Shown: positions 42,695 to 50,228 of the stretch, one piece after another
How positions within the stretch are numbered: position 1 is the stretch's first letter
How the letters are laid out: each line of letters starts with the position of its first letter
DNA from: Lachnospiraceae bacterium
GTDB lineage: Bacteria; Bacillota; Clostridia; Lachnospirales; Lachnospiraceae
NCBI GenBank assembly: GCA_910576125.1
Contig: CAJTHM010000025.1
Span: forward strand, 17,090 to 81,089
Reading direction: 5' to 3'
Length of the DNA stretch: 64,000 bases
Notes under the pieces: model-generated
What the model saw: the letters and a program-made list of their open reading frames with translations, nothing else
Told to the model about the DNA's origin: nothing
Databases searched by the model: none
Position numbers and translations under genes: made by a program

Positions 42695-43906
42695 CGTCCA
42701 GCAGAAAATATAAGAGTTCCTTTTAGAAAGCATCATCATTGCCGTTATGGAAACCACCCCTACGGTTATGGCAAAAATAATTGCTGCCTGGTAACTCTGT
42801 ACCGGATATCCTGCAAAACTAATAAACTCGGTCTTGCCAAATAGTATGCGGTTAGCAAGCAGCGAATATGGGTTTATGATTTTGAGCCAAGTATTACTGA
42901 AACAGCTCTGTGACGCACCTGTAATAATGAAACACAGGGCTACCCCGAAATCAGCGACAAACGGAACAAGGGCACTGTGCCCAAACAAGGAAATCAATAG
43001 AAACACCATGCTCATGGTCCATACGCCCACTGCCCTTATCACTGCGGACAGAATCGCATATTGCCATAAATTACAGTTTACCGCAGCCGTGCTGAAATTC
43101 CTGACAGCATACAGCGGAAGATTTCCCCCTTCCGCCGTTCCGAAGAAATACACAAACCCAATATAGTCCACAACCGAAAACCATATGGCCACACTGATTG
43201 CAAACAAAGAAGCCGCAGCAATTTTAGCGAATGTGGTCTTTTTACCGCCGCCCGGATTTGTCAGCAGCAGCATATCCATCTGTGTTTCCTTTTCGCAGAC
43301 AAAGGTACTGACAACCCCATACAGACAAAGAAGTAAAACCAATATGCCCGAAAAATCATAGTTCAGATAATAGTTATACATCTCCTCATAGGCAAAGTCT
43401 TTTATGCTCCGTCCGGAATAAAGGTTATAGATCACACTGTTTTTACGTACTTCTACAGTCTGCCCCCGTTCTTTGTAAACAGCGGCATTTTCCTTTGCCC
43501 TCTCTGCCACTTGAAGCGCATACGTCCGATAATGATAGAAATATTCCATAGGCTCCACATAGTATTTTTCCAGGATATTCCGGTCACTGTATATATTCCC
43601 CGTCATCATATCCGGACTGTCTTTGGCTGTGCTTGCTGTCATATCAGCCGTAGCGTCTGCTAACGGCTGATATACGGAAAGAAGATGATTGATTTTTTCA
43701 GCAGTGATCTCCCCTCTGTAATCCTCATAAAGCTGCCAATACACGCTGTTCCAACTGCGGCTGTCATTTCCGTCCGCCAGGTAGGAATACGAGTGGAATT
43801 CGCTGTTTATTTTGAACAGGTTCATTACACTGAACAATATGAGTACAACAAGTATCGACCGCTTGCAGAATGATTTGTAAAATTCATATTTGATTAAGCG
43901 TGTCAT
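42626..43906 (-). CDS. ABC-2 type permease
   Basis: 426 residues: one helix at the N-terminus (~17-34), a large extracellular loop (~35-180), then five or six helices in ~180-400 with FAKIAAASLFAISVAIWFSV and VVSITAMMML. This is the pattern of ABC-2 permeases that lack fused ATPases. The last ~20 residues (RRRTRGTFMSALSNESSSH) are encoded by a palindromic element and probably are not part of the original protein. It follows the ATPase gene by 17 bases. Same operon as the second permease. Confidence 0.8.
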   Translation of the reverse strand: MTRLIKYEFYKSFCKRSILVVLILFSVMNLFKINSEFHSYSYLADGNDSRSWNSVYWQLYEDYRGEITAEKINHLLSVYQPLADATADMTASTAKDSPDMMTGNIYSDRNILEKYYVEPMEYFYHYRTYALQVAERAKENAAVYKERGQTVEVRKNSVIYNLYSGRSIKDFAYEEMYNYYLNYDFSGILVLLLCLYGVVSTFVCEKETQMDMLLLTNPGGGKKTTFAKIAAASLFAISVAIWFSVVDYIGFVYFFGTAEGGNLPLYAVRNFSTAAVNCNLWQYAILSAVIRAVGVWTMSMVFLLISLFGHSALVPFVADFGVALCFIITGASQSCFSNTWLKIINPYSLLANRILFGKTEFISFAGYPVQSYQAAIIFAITVGVVSITAMMMLSKRNSYIFCWTVKSRRRTRGTFMSALSNESSSH

Positions 43907-43923
43907 ATTATCTCTCCCTTAAC

Positions 43924-44817
43924 TCATTGCCCGCGGAAGTAATACAGAAATACATCTTCCAGGTTAGGGGAAACCTTTACTGCGTCTGAAGCAGGCAGCA
44001 TATCGCTTACGATTCTTACTAAAAAGCGTTCCCCCTGCTGTTTCATATTGCTGACATAATATTGGCTGCCAAGTCTGGCAGCGTCTTCCCCGTTTACTGT
44101 CACCTCCCACACTTTCCCATAGATATTCTGTTCTAATGTGTCGGTAGTTCCCTGGGTTATTAAGGAGCCATCCTTTAAGATCATAATCTCCTTTGCGATA
44201 CACTCCACATCGGAAACGATATGGGTGGCCAGCAAAACTGTCCGCCCCTGCGCGAATTTTGAAATCAGGTTGCGGAAGCGGATACGTTCGCTGGGATCGA
44301 GCCCTGCTGTCGGCTCATCCAAAATAAGAATTTCAGGATCGCCCAGCATCGCCTGGACAATGCCGACCCTCTGCCGCATGCCGCCGGAAAGGGCGCCAAT
44401 CTTTTTCTCTTTCGCATCTGAAAGATTGACAATGTCCAGAAGCTCCAAAGCCCATTTTTTTCCCTGTCCGTCAGGGATCCCTTTCAGCGCGCACATATAC
44501 AGCAGAAAATCCATCACTGTAAAATCCCGGTAGAAGACAGGATATTGCGGCATATATCCGATTTTTGACAGGAAGTCCTTACCCAGTGTCCCTGCATCCT
44601 GTCCGTCAATCAAAACCGTTCCGCCATCGCTTCCCAAAATACCCACAAAGATATTGATCAGTGTCGTCTTTCCCGCACCGTTAGCGCCCAAAAGCCCATA
44701 GACCCCCTCCGTAAGTTCCGTGGTAAAATCCTTCAGGGCATATATGCCTTTGGCAGACATGCCCAAGGCGCCCCTGCCTTTGTACTGCTTTGAAACATTT
44801 CGTAATGATATTTTCAT
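43924..44817 (-). CDS. ABC transporter ATPase (ABC-2/BcrA type)
   Basis: 297 residues: Walker A GANGAGKT, signature LSGGMRQR, Walker B ILILDEPTAGLDP, switch His in LLATHIVSD. A ~75-residue C-terminal extension follows the ATPase core. This architecture matches BcrA/LanF-type ATPases that drive ABC-2 permeases. The start is ATG 44817, four bases after the stop of the preceding lipoprotein gene, with GGGGTAA as a weak site, so translation is probably coupled. It should energise the two permeases downstream. Confidence 0.85.
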   Translation of the reverse strand: MKISLRNVSKQYKGRGALGMSAKGIYALKDFTTELTEGVYGLLGANGAGKTTLINIFVGILGSDGGTVLIDGQDAGTLGKDFLSKIGYMPQYPVFYRDFTVMDFLLYMCALKGIPDGQGKKWALELLDIVNLSDAKEKKIGALSGGMRQRVGIVQAMLGDPEILILDEPTAGLDPSERIRFRNLISKFAQGRTVLLATHIVSDVECIAKEIMILKDGSLITQGTTDTLEQNIYGKVWEVTVNGEDAARLGSQYYVSNMKQQGERFLVRIVSDMLPASDAVKVSPNLEDVFLYYFRGQ

Positions 44818-44823
44818 CAAGAA

Positions 44824-46086
44824 TTACCCCACAAAGCCAAAGGTTGTTATCAGGGTGCTTACCTCGTCAATCCCCCGTCCAAGCACAACGATGCAGGTGC
44901 CGGATTCATCCAAAATCAAAATCTGTGGAACACGCAGGAAATAGGTACTGTTGCTGTCCTGAACGGTTTCCGTATGGATATTTTTTCCCGATGCCGTATC
45001 ATAAATGTTGATTGTAACACTGCTTTCCTCCAAAATAGCAGTAGCCACATATTTTCCCTGCCCGGAGCAGTAAACACCGTCTTTTCCCTCACCGGGGCTT
45101 GAGAACGACAACGTATTTTCTGTATTGGCTATGGTATCAAGCATCAGCAGGGTTCCATTATTTTTGTCAAAGCTCTGGGGCATAATAAGCAGGTTTCCGC
45201 CCTTTTGCACTTCTTCCGTATCTACGTTGTAATCCCCCTTTTTGGTAATGGTGAGATTTGCGCTGTCTGTAGATACTGTACCATAAACACTGACCCCATC
45301 CCCGCCAATGGAGGTATCTGTAGCCATGCCTACATATACTAAAGTGTTGTTCCCCGTAAAGGTAAGGCTGTCCATAGTTACAATCTGCATATTATCTGCC
45401 GTGCCTTCTTCGGAATAGTTCAGAATGGTACGAACCTTCCGGGAAGAAACATCATAAAGGTAAAGTCCCTGAAGCCCGCCGAAAGCAACCTGTTTTCCGT
45501 CCTGTGAAATAGCGATCCCTGTGATCTGCAAGATAAAATCGTCACTTAATAATTCGCTAAAGGAAATGGTATCCTGAACAGCAAAGTCCTTATTCAGTAT
45601 GTATCCATTGATGCCGTCGCTTTCTGATGCAGCAAATGAACCGTTGCTGCCTCCCTCAGCCTTTCCCTGGCCCACAACAAAGTAGCCGTCTGTAAAGGTC
45701 TGTACGCATAAGTCTCCCATGGAAATATCCGCACTTGCGATTGTTTCGCCTTTCCCCGCATCGTAAAGATAAAGCTGATCCGCCGCAACGATAATCCGGT
45801 TTCCATCGGCATAATAGCAGCCGCTGACCTTTCCTGAAAAAGCGGAATCCTTGACCCCACTGACCGCCACAATATTTTTATCCGTGCCGTTATCCTGCTG
45901 ATCAATCACGTTCATTTCGCTGCTTTCATTTCCGGTATTTTCCGATGAATCACCTTCCAGGGATTGCGGTTCCATGTTTATGGCTCCATTTTCAGAGCTG
46001 TTCCCATTCTCCTGTCTGTCCCCGCAGGCCGACAGATGAAGCGCCAAAGCAAGTATAAGTATCATACACATCCATTTTGTTTTCAT
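44824..46086 (-). CDS. Propeller-type lipoprotein of the ABC operon
   Basis: 420 residues. Signal peptide with lipobox LHLSACGD (Cys ~21), an acidic Asn/Ser-rich linker (~22-70), then a beta-propeller-like domain with repeated blades, such as KVSGCYYADGNRIIVAADQL, ISQDGKQVAFGGLQGLYLYD and VYCSGQGKYVATAIL. It resembles WD40 repeats but no individual match is certain. It starts 2 bases after the previous lipoprotein gene. Exposed on the outer face of the membrane, it may bind substrate or antimicrobial peptide for the transporter. Confidence 0.75.
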   Translation of the reverse strand: MKTKWMCMILILALALHLSACGDRQENGNSSENGAINMEPQSLEGDSSENTGNESSEMNVIDQQDNGTDKNIVAVSGVKDSAFSGKVSGCYYADGNRIIVAADQLYLYDAGKGETIASADISMGDLCVQTFTDGYFVVGQGKAEGGSNGSFAASESDGINGYILNKDFAVQDTISFSELLSDDFILQITGIAISQDGKQVAFGGLQGLYLYDVSSRKVRTILNYSEEGTADNMQIVTMDSLTFTGNNTLVYVGMATDTSIGGDGVSVYGTVSTDSANLTITKKGDYNVDTEEVQKGGNLLIMPQSFDKNNGTLLMLDTIANTENTLSFSSPGEGKDGVYCSGQGKYVATAILEESSVTINIYDTASGKNIHTETVQDSNSTYFLRVPQILILDESGTCIVVLGRGIDEVSTLITTFGFVG

Positions 46087-46088
46087 TT

Positions 46089-47126
46089 TTAATCCTCCTT
46101 GTATAATAAAATAGAACCTGTTTTACTTGTAAGTGAATTTTCGTCCGCTGCGACGGCTGTCGCATAAAAAGTGTTGAAACCATCCAGCTTAGCGGTATCT
46201 ATGGTTGCCTCAATGACCCACACATTTCCTTTGCTTAATGTGACATCACAGGAACCCGCTCCCTCAAAAGATATGGGCTTATGGTTTAAGAAAAATGATA
46301 TGCCATATCTTGCGCCTGGCGTTCCGCAAAGGGTGTAGCGCACGGTAAGCGTATCTTTCCCGGTAAGGTTGATATTGTCATACACCACCTCGCCGTCATA
46401 GTCAAGCGTCCAATAGACACTGTTATCCAGGGTATCCATGGTAACGCCATTCCATCCTGCTTTCACAAGCTCATTCTCAATAAAAGAGGAAGTGACTTTT
46501 TCCTCTGAAATGCTGACATCACGAAAAGCAGTTATACTTTCTCCATCAATGCTGTCATTTTCCGGAGCATCCTCATTAAAATGCAGTTTCAGCACCCTTT
46601 CGAAACTCTGATGATACCAGCCATAGCTTGAGGTTTCTTTCATATCAGGCTGGAAATCGGGCCTGGTGACGCTCACGACCGTCATATTCAGGGTATCGCC
46701 TTTTTTCCCTGTGTCCGGTGTGAACACAAAGGAAAAATTCTCTTCGTGCTTTTCCGATGTCCGGAAACAGTGGAGATACTCATATTCCGCCCCCGTGTCG
46801 TTCACCTTGTAGGCTTGCGGCTTTCCGTCCAAAAAAAGCAGGAAGCCAATACTGTCCAATTTCCCCTCTGATGAAAACTGATAGTCCAGGACAAATTCTC
46901 CGCCATCATACTCATAAGGCAAAACACTCTGGTCATCGGCTCTGGCGGGATTCGCTTCCCCATGGCTGAGAAACCCTAAATCTCCGTCCTCCTGCGCCCC
47001 GGCGAAGGGGTCTTCTTCTACAGTCTGCGGCGGGGCATTCTCGTCCGCAATGTTATAATTTCCGCAGGCCGCCACAGCAAAGGGCAAAACAAAAATCATA
47101 GCTAATGATAAGAATCGCTTTCGCAT
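46089..47126 (-). CDS. Lipoprotein, first gene of the ABC/amidase operon
   Basis: 345 residues. Lipoprotein signal MRKRFLSLAMIFVLPFAVAA with Cys ~21, then an acidic linker and two beta-sandwich-like regions (~70-180 and ~215-345). No catalytic motif. GGAGGATG precedes ATG 47126. The gene is first after an operator-bearing promoter (47167-47198). In lantibiotic-immunity operons an outer lipoprotein (LanI) precedes or accompanies the ABC proteins; that comparison is by layout only, as the sequence was not recognised. Confidence 0.75.
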   Translation of the reverse strand: MRKRFLSLAMIFVLPFAVAACGNYNIADENAPPQTVEEDPFAGAQEDGDLGFLSHGEANPARADDQSVLPYEYDGGEFVLDYQFSSEGKLDSIGFLLFLDGKPQAYKVNDTGAEYEYLHCFRTSEKHEENFSFVFTPDTGKKGDTLNMTVVSVTRPDFQPDMKETSSYGWYHQSFERVLKLHFNEDAPENDSIDGESITAFRDVSISEEKVTSSFIENELVKAGWNGVTMDTLDNSVYWTLDYDGEVVYDNINLTGKDTLTVRYTLCGTPGARYGISFFLNHKPISFEGAGSCDVTLSKGNVWVIEATIDTAKLDGFNTFYATAVAADENSLTSKTGSILLYKED

Positions 47127-47166
47127 CGTCCATCCTCCTTGTTTTGGATTTTATTATCTAAAGGCC

Positions 47167-47198
47167 ATTATAAAAGCCAAAAGTCAAAATGTGGTCAA
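47167..47198 (-). promoter_or_regulatory. Regulated promoter of the ABC/amidase operon
   Basis: Minus strand TTGACC (47193-47198), 20-base spacer, TATAAT (47167-47172). TTGACC and TTGACT occur as direct repeats 11 bases apart, an OmpR-type operator pattern overlapping the -35. The 18-mer at 47181-47198 recurs at 52207-52224 with one mismatch. Confidence 0.7.
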
Positions 47199-47241
47199 GG
47201 AATAGAAAAAAATTTCCGGAGAAGCAGCTTAGTTCTTTATT

Positions 47242-47343
47242 TATACTGCTTAACGATTTCACCTGCCGTGAAACCAGACTGCATAACGCTGACTGGTTCA
47301 ATCGCATGATTACATTAGGCAGTATTCAGCGTTATGCAGTATA
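47242..47343 (-). repeat. Interleaved palindromic element, copy C
   Basis: 102 bp, same orientation as copy B, with two or three substitutions (for example TACTGCTTAACG for the TACTGCCTAACG arm). It lies upstream of the ABC operon promoter and beyond the end of clpP. Confidence 0.85.
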
Positions 47344-47350
47344 CATAAAG

Positions 47351-47391
47351 AGAGCCAACAAACTGTGATTTCTCACAAGTCTGTCGGCTCT
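47351..47391 (-). terminator. Terminator of clpP
   Basis: AGAGCC(AACAAACTGTGA) pairs with (TCACAAGTCTGT)CGGCTCT, a ~18-bp stem, then T-rich sequence on the minus strand, 38 bases past the clpP stop. Closely similar to the hairpin at 63320-63363. Confidence 0.75.
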
Positions 47392-47428
47392 TTGAGCCGC
47401 TTCTTTTCAAGCGGCAGTACCAGCAAAA

Positions 47429-48019
47429 TCAACGCTTCTTTAATATTTTATCAATCAGGCCAAAATCCATTGCTTCTTTTGCTGTCATATAATTGTCACG
47501 TTCGGTTGCAACAGCAACTTCCTCCATACTTTTTCCTGTATTCTCTGCTAAAATGGCGTTTAATCGTTTTTTATTTTTCTGTATATGGTCAGATGTAATT
47601 TTTATATCGGTTGCCTGTCCCTGAATTCCGTTTCCATGAATGGCAGGCTGATGTATCATTATTTCTGCATTAGGCAAAGCAAGACGTTTTCCCTTTGTAC
47701 CTCCTGCCAATAAAAAGGCTCCAAAACTTGCGGCAAGACCTATGCATATTGTTGATACATCACATTTGATATATTGCATTGTGTCATAAATAGCAAAACC
47801 CGCCGAAACAGAGCCGCCTGGACTATTTATATATAATTGAATGTCTTTTCCAGGGTCTTGGGCTTCTAAAAATAGCATTTGCGCAATAATCAGACTTGCT
47901 GAAACATCACTTACTTCTTCTCCTAAGAAAACAATTCTATCGGACAATAGCCTTGAAAAAATATCATAACTTCGTTCTCCCAGGCTTGTCTGTTCAATAA
48001 CATACGGAATTGTACTCAT
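47429..48019 (-). CDS. clpP: ClpP-like protease subunit lacking the catalytic Asp
   Basis: 196 residues, full length. Nucleophile Ser 98 (ICIGLAASFGAFLLAGG) and His 123 (IMIHQP) are present. The position of the catalytic Asp, normally ..RDTDRDN.., reads VAVATERDN, so Ala replaces it. ClpP forms a 14-mer chamber fed by Clp ATPases. This is likely an accessory paralogue, since housekeeping clpP usually sits beside tig/clpX. It may be inactive, or modify the main ClpP by forming mixed rings. AGGAGGT precedes ATG 48019, immediately after repeat D; copy C lies beyond its terminator. Confidence 0.85.
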   Translation of the reverse strand: MSTIPYVIEQTSLGERSYDIFSRLLSDRIVFLGEEVSDVSASLIIAQMLFLEAQDPGKDIQLYINSPGGSVSAGFAIYDTMQYIKCDVSTICIGLAASFGAFLLAGGTKGKRLALPNAEIMIHQPAIHGNGIQGQATDIKITSDHIQKNKKRLNAILAENTGKSMEEVAVATERDNYMTAKEAMDFGLIDKILKKR

Positions 48020-48039
48020 GCTGCCAATTTACCTCCTGC

Positions 48040-48155
48040 TATACTGCAAAACGCTGAATACTGAAGTGCTACATACTGCCTAATGCAATCATGTGATTGA
48101 ACCAGCCGCGTTATGCAGCCTGGTTTTACGGCATGCGAAATCGTTAAACAGTATA
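48040..48155 (+). repeat. Interleaved palindromic element, copy D (degenerate)
   Basis: 116 bp, orientation of copy A, with a 14-bp insertion and several substitutions. Its left end lies just before the clpP ribosome-binding site and its right part forms the last codons of the truncated AraC gene. Confidence 0.8.
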
Positions 48156-48556
48156 AAAGAATACATAAATGAGTATCCATTAACCGAACCCATCATGCAC
48201 ATCTTTGATTGTTTAGGATAGAACACACCATTTTTCCGATAAATATTAGGCGTGCATTCATATAACTGTCTAAAAGCTAATGTGAATGCCTGCTGTGAAT
48301 CATAATGTGCTTCATAAGCAATTTCAACAATGGGCTGCTCTGTTTCTACCAGTTTTTGAGCAGCCAAAGTCAGCCTGCGCCCCTGTATGTATTTATAAAC
48401 CGTACATTTTGTTTCTTCGGTAAAAATTCTGGCTATATAGAATTTTGAATAATTTAATGCATTTGCTATTTTGTCAAGGGACAAATCCTCGTCAATGTGC
48501 GTTTCTATATAGTCTACTATTTTTTCTACAACGGTACTATTGTTCATATATGACAC
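48089..48556 (-). CDS. AraC-family regulator, 3' end replaced by a repeat
   Basis: 155 residues. The double helix-turn-helix is intact (DLSLDKIANALNYSKFYIAR, then IVEIAYEAHYDSQQAFTLAF), followed by RQLYECTPNIYRKNGVFYPK. After about residue 132 the frame enters repeat D, giving FNDFACRKTRLHNAAGSIT and a stop. Members with this N-terminal DNA-binding arrangement usually go on with a ~150-residue ligand domain, so the gene has lost it. The remaining DNA-binding domain could still bind, perhaps constitutively. A start at 48556 or the next Met is possible. Confidence 0.75.
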   Translation of the reverse strand: MSYMNNSTVVEKIVDYIETHIDEDLSLDKIANALNYSKFYIARIFTEETKCTVYKYIQGRRLTLAAQKLVETEQPIVEIAYEAHYDSQQAFTLAFRQLYECTPNIYRKNGVFYPKQSKMCMMGSVNGYSFMYSFILFNDFACRKTRLHNAAGSIT

Positions 48557-48804
48557 TCCTCCTCATTTATACCCACAAACGTAATCGATTGCCGTCTGCA
48601 CGAGTATAATATAACATAACTTTTTAAAATTATCTTAATAGAAATTGCCCTGATTAGAAACCAGAAAAGCGACAGAATAATCCTGCCGCCATTTTGTTAT
48701 GCATAAATAATTTCCTTGTTTACACTCTCCCTCGCACAAGCCCTTATGTTGCCTAACCGTCCTGTTTATTCTAAGGTGTTTTCTTCCTTTAGCTGTTCTC
48801 GGCC

Positions 48805-49068
48805 TTACAATAACAGTTTATCTACCTGCCAGATTATTTCTTGCTCAGATATATCATATGGCATTGGGGCAATATCTTCAAAACAGTAATTTGAAGCATA
48901 AGAATGATTATCAGTCCACTCTAATACCCAAAAGTCTGTTAATGTAGATACTTTAAAAAATTCTCCGTTCATTGTCCAACAAATACCTGACGGATATAAT
49001 TCTAATTGCTTTGCACCAAGTTCACGGAACCTATTTTCAACAACTGTTTTTATATCTGCTTTTTCCAT
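48805..49068 (-). CDS. Hypothetical small protein
   Basis: 87 residues from ATG 49068, preceded by GGAAGGTG; the frame is open another 34 codons upstream without a better site. Sequence such as GICWTMNGEFFKVSTLTDFW and DISEQEIIWQVDKLL suggests a small mixed alpha/beta cytoplasmic fold. Not recognised. It lies between the CPBP protease gene and the AraC remnant, about 100 bases from the former. Confidence 0.55.
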   Translation of the reverse strand: MEKADIKTVVENRFRELGAKQLELYPSGICWTMNGEFFKVSTLTDFWVLEWTDNHSYASNYCFEDIAPMPYDISEQEIIWQVDKLLL

Positions 49069-49170
49069 AGGAAACACCTTCCGCAAATCCCGTTTTTTCG
49101 CTTCCTGCATCTTTCCGGCAAACCGGAAGCTGTCGTCTTCTTTGCAACAATAAAATATCAATTTTCCCAA

Positions 49171-49926
49171 CTATCTAAAAATCTTCTTTTTATCATTTAA
49201 ATATACGATAAGCAGCGTAATTACAGCCATAATACCTGCCATCACTGCCTTACCTGGTATACCGTCATTAATCTTGTAAATTCCGCCAGAAGCATTAACA
49301 ATACAATGCAGCAATACGCATAACCATACACTATTCGTACATTTTCTAACGCACGCCAAGGCAAACGCAATTCCAAATACTCCAAATCCAAAAGCAATAT
49401 AGCTCTGCCCTTCTTGACCTACACCATTTATATAGAATAGAGGAAAATGCCATAACCACCAAATTACGGATACTATAATTGTAGCTACAATATAAGGGTA
49501 TTTTTCTTCTAGTTCTGGCTGAAGAATATAACGCCATCCAGCTTCTTCAAGTCCTCCTCCCAATAACATCAGCGGCACCATAACCAGCATAGCATATAAT
49601 GGTGCTCCTTTATCATAACCAGCTACAATGCATTGAGGTAACACATATAAAACAGACAATATAACAACAAGTGAATACGATGTTATACCATGCTTAAAAT
49701 CAAACACATTTCTTATCCATTCCTTAAAACTCTTTACCTTGTCATTTTTCTTTAAAACAATAAAGGATGCAATGGTTGGCGACCAACCTCCAAGTAAATA
49801 TGGAGCATATAGAAAATAGTCTTTCTCTAACGAAAGATTATTGAAGCTGCAAATCATACAAGTTCCCCAACATATTGTCATTATCATAAATGTATATATT
49901 AGAAACTGTCTGCTCACTTTACTCAT
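49171..49926 (-). CDS. CPBP-family intramembrane metalloprotease
   Basis: 251 residues with about eight hydrophobic helices. The CPBP (Abi/CAAX-protease) motifs are present: GLEEAGWRYIL (EExxxR), WWLWHFPLF (the second, His-containing motif) and LLHCIVNASGG. Bacterial members are linked to bacteriocin self-immunity or processing, and their substrates are rarely known. Its position beside the antimicrobial-type ABC operon is suggestive only. Confidence 0.8.
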   Translation of the reverse strand: MSKVSRQFLIYTFMIMTICWGTCMICSFNNLSLEKDYFLYAPYLLGGWSPTIASFIVLKKNDKVKSFKEWIRNVFDFKHGITSYSLVVILSVLYVLPQCIVAGYDKGAPLYAMLVMVPLMLLGGGLEEAGWRYILQPELEEKYPYIVATIIVSVIWWLWHFPLFYINGVGQEGQSYIAFGFGVFGIAFALACVRKCTNSVWLCVLLHCIVNASGGIYKINDGIPGKAVMAGIMAVITLLIVYLNDKKKIFR

Positions 49927-50228
49927 TATACATTCCCCTCAGCCTTAAAAATACCATTTTATCGAATTTACTATTTCTAAATTTCGTATAACAAATAGGT
50001 TTTAACAATACGATATTGCCTTATCAACTCTTAATCCGTATCTGAAAGCTCTTGATCGGGAAAATCAGCCGCTAAAGAGCAAAGATAAAGGTAATGGTCT
50101 CAGAGTCTAATTCCCCGCAGCTCTGCTGCGGGGAGTTTCATTTCCTCCAATATAAACCTTGATTTGCCTCTTTGTCAATCACTATTTTGCTCCAAACCTT
50201 TTCAAAATAAAACCCATAAATAAAAATA
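49927..50228. other. Intergenic region with a gene-end remnant and terminator
   Basis: A plus-strand open stretch (50006-50110), ending ENQPLKSKDKGNGLRV and a stop, resembles the tail of a lost gene. It is followed at once by a CCCCGCAG/CTGCGGGG hairpin (50113-50133) and T-rich sequence. No start signal or family was seen. Confidence 0.35.
50113..50133 (+). terminator. Terminator hairpin
   Basis: CCCCGCAG and CTGCGGGG arms around a short loop, then AGTTTCATTTCC. It lies 3 bases after the stop of the remnant frame. Confidence 0.6.
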
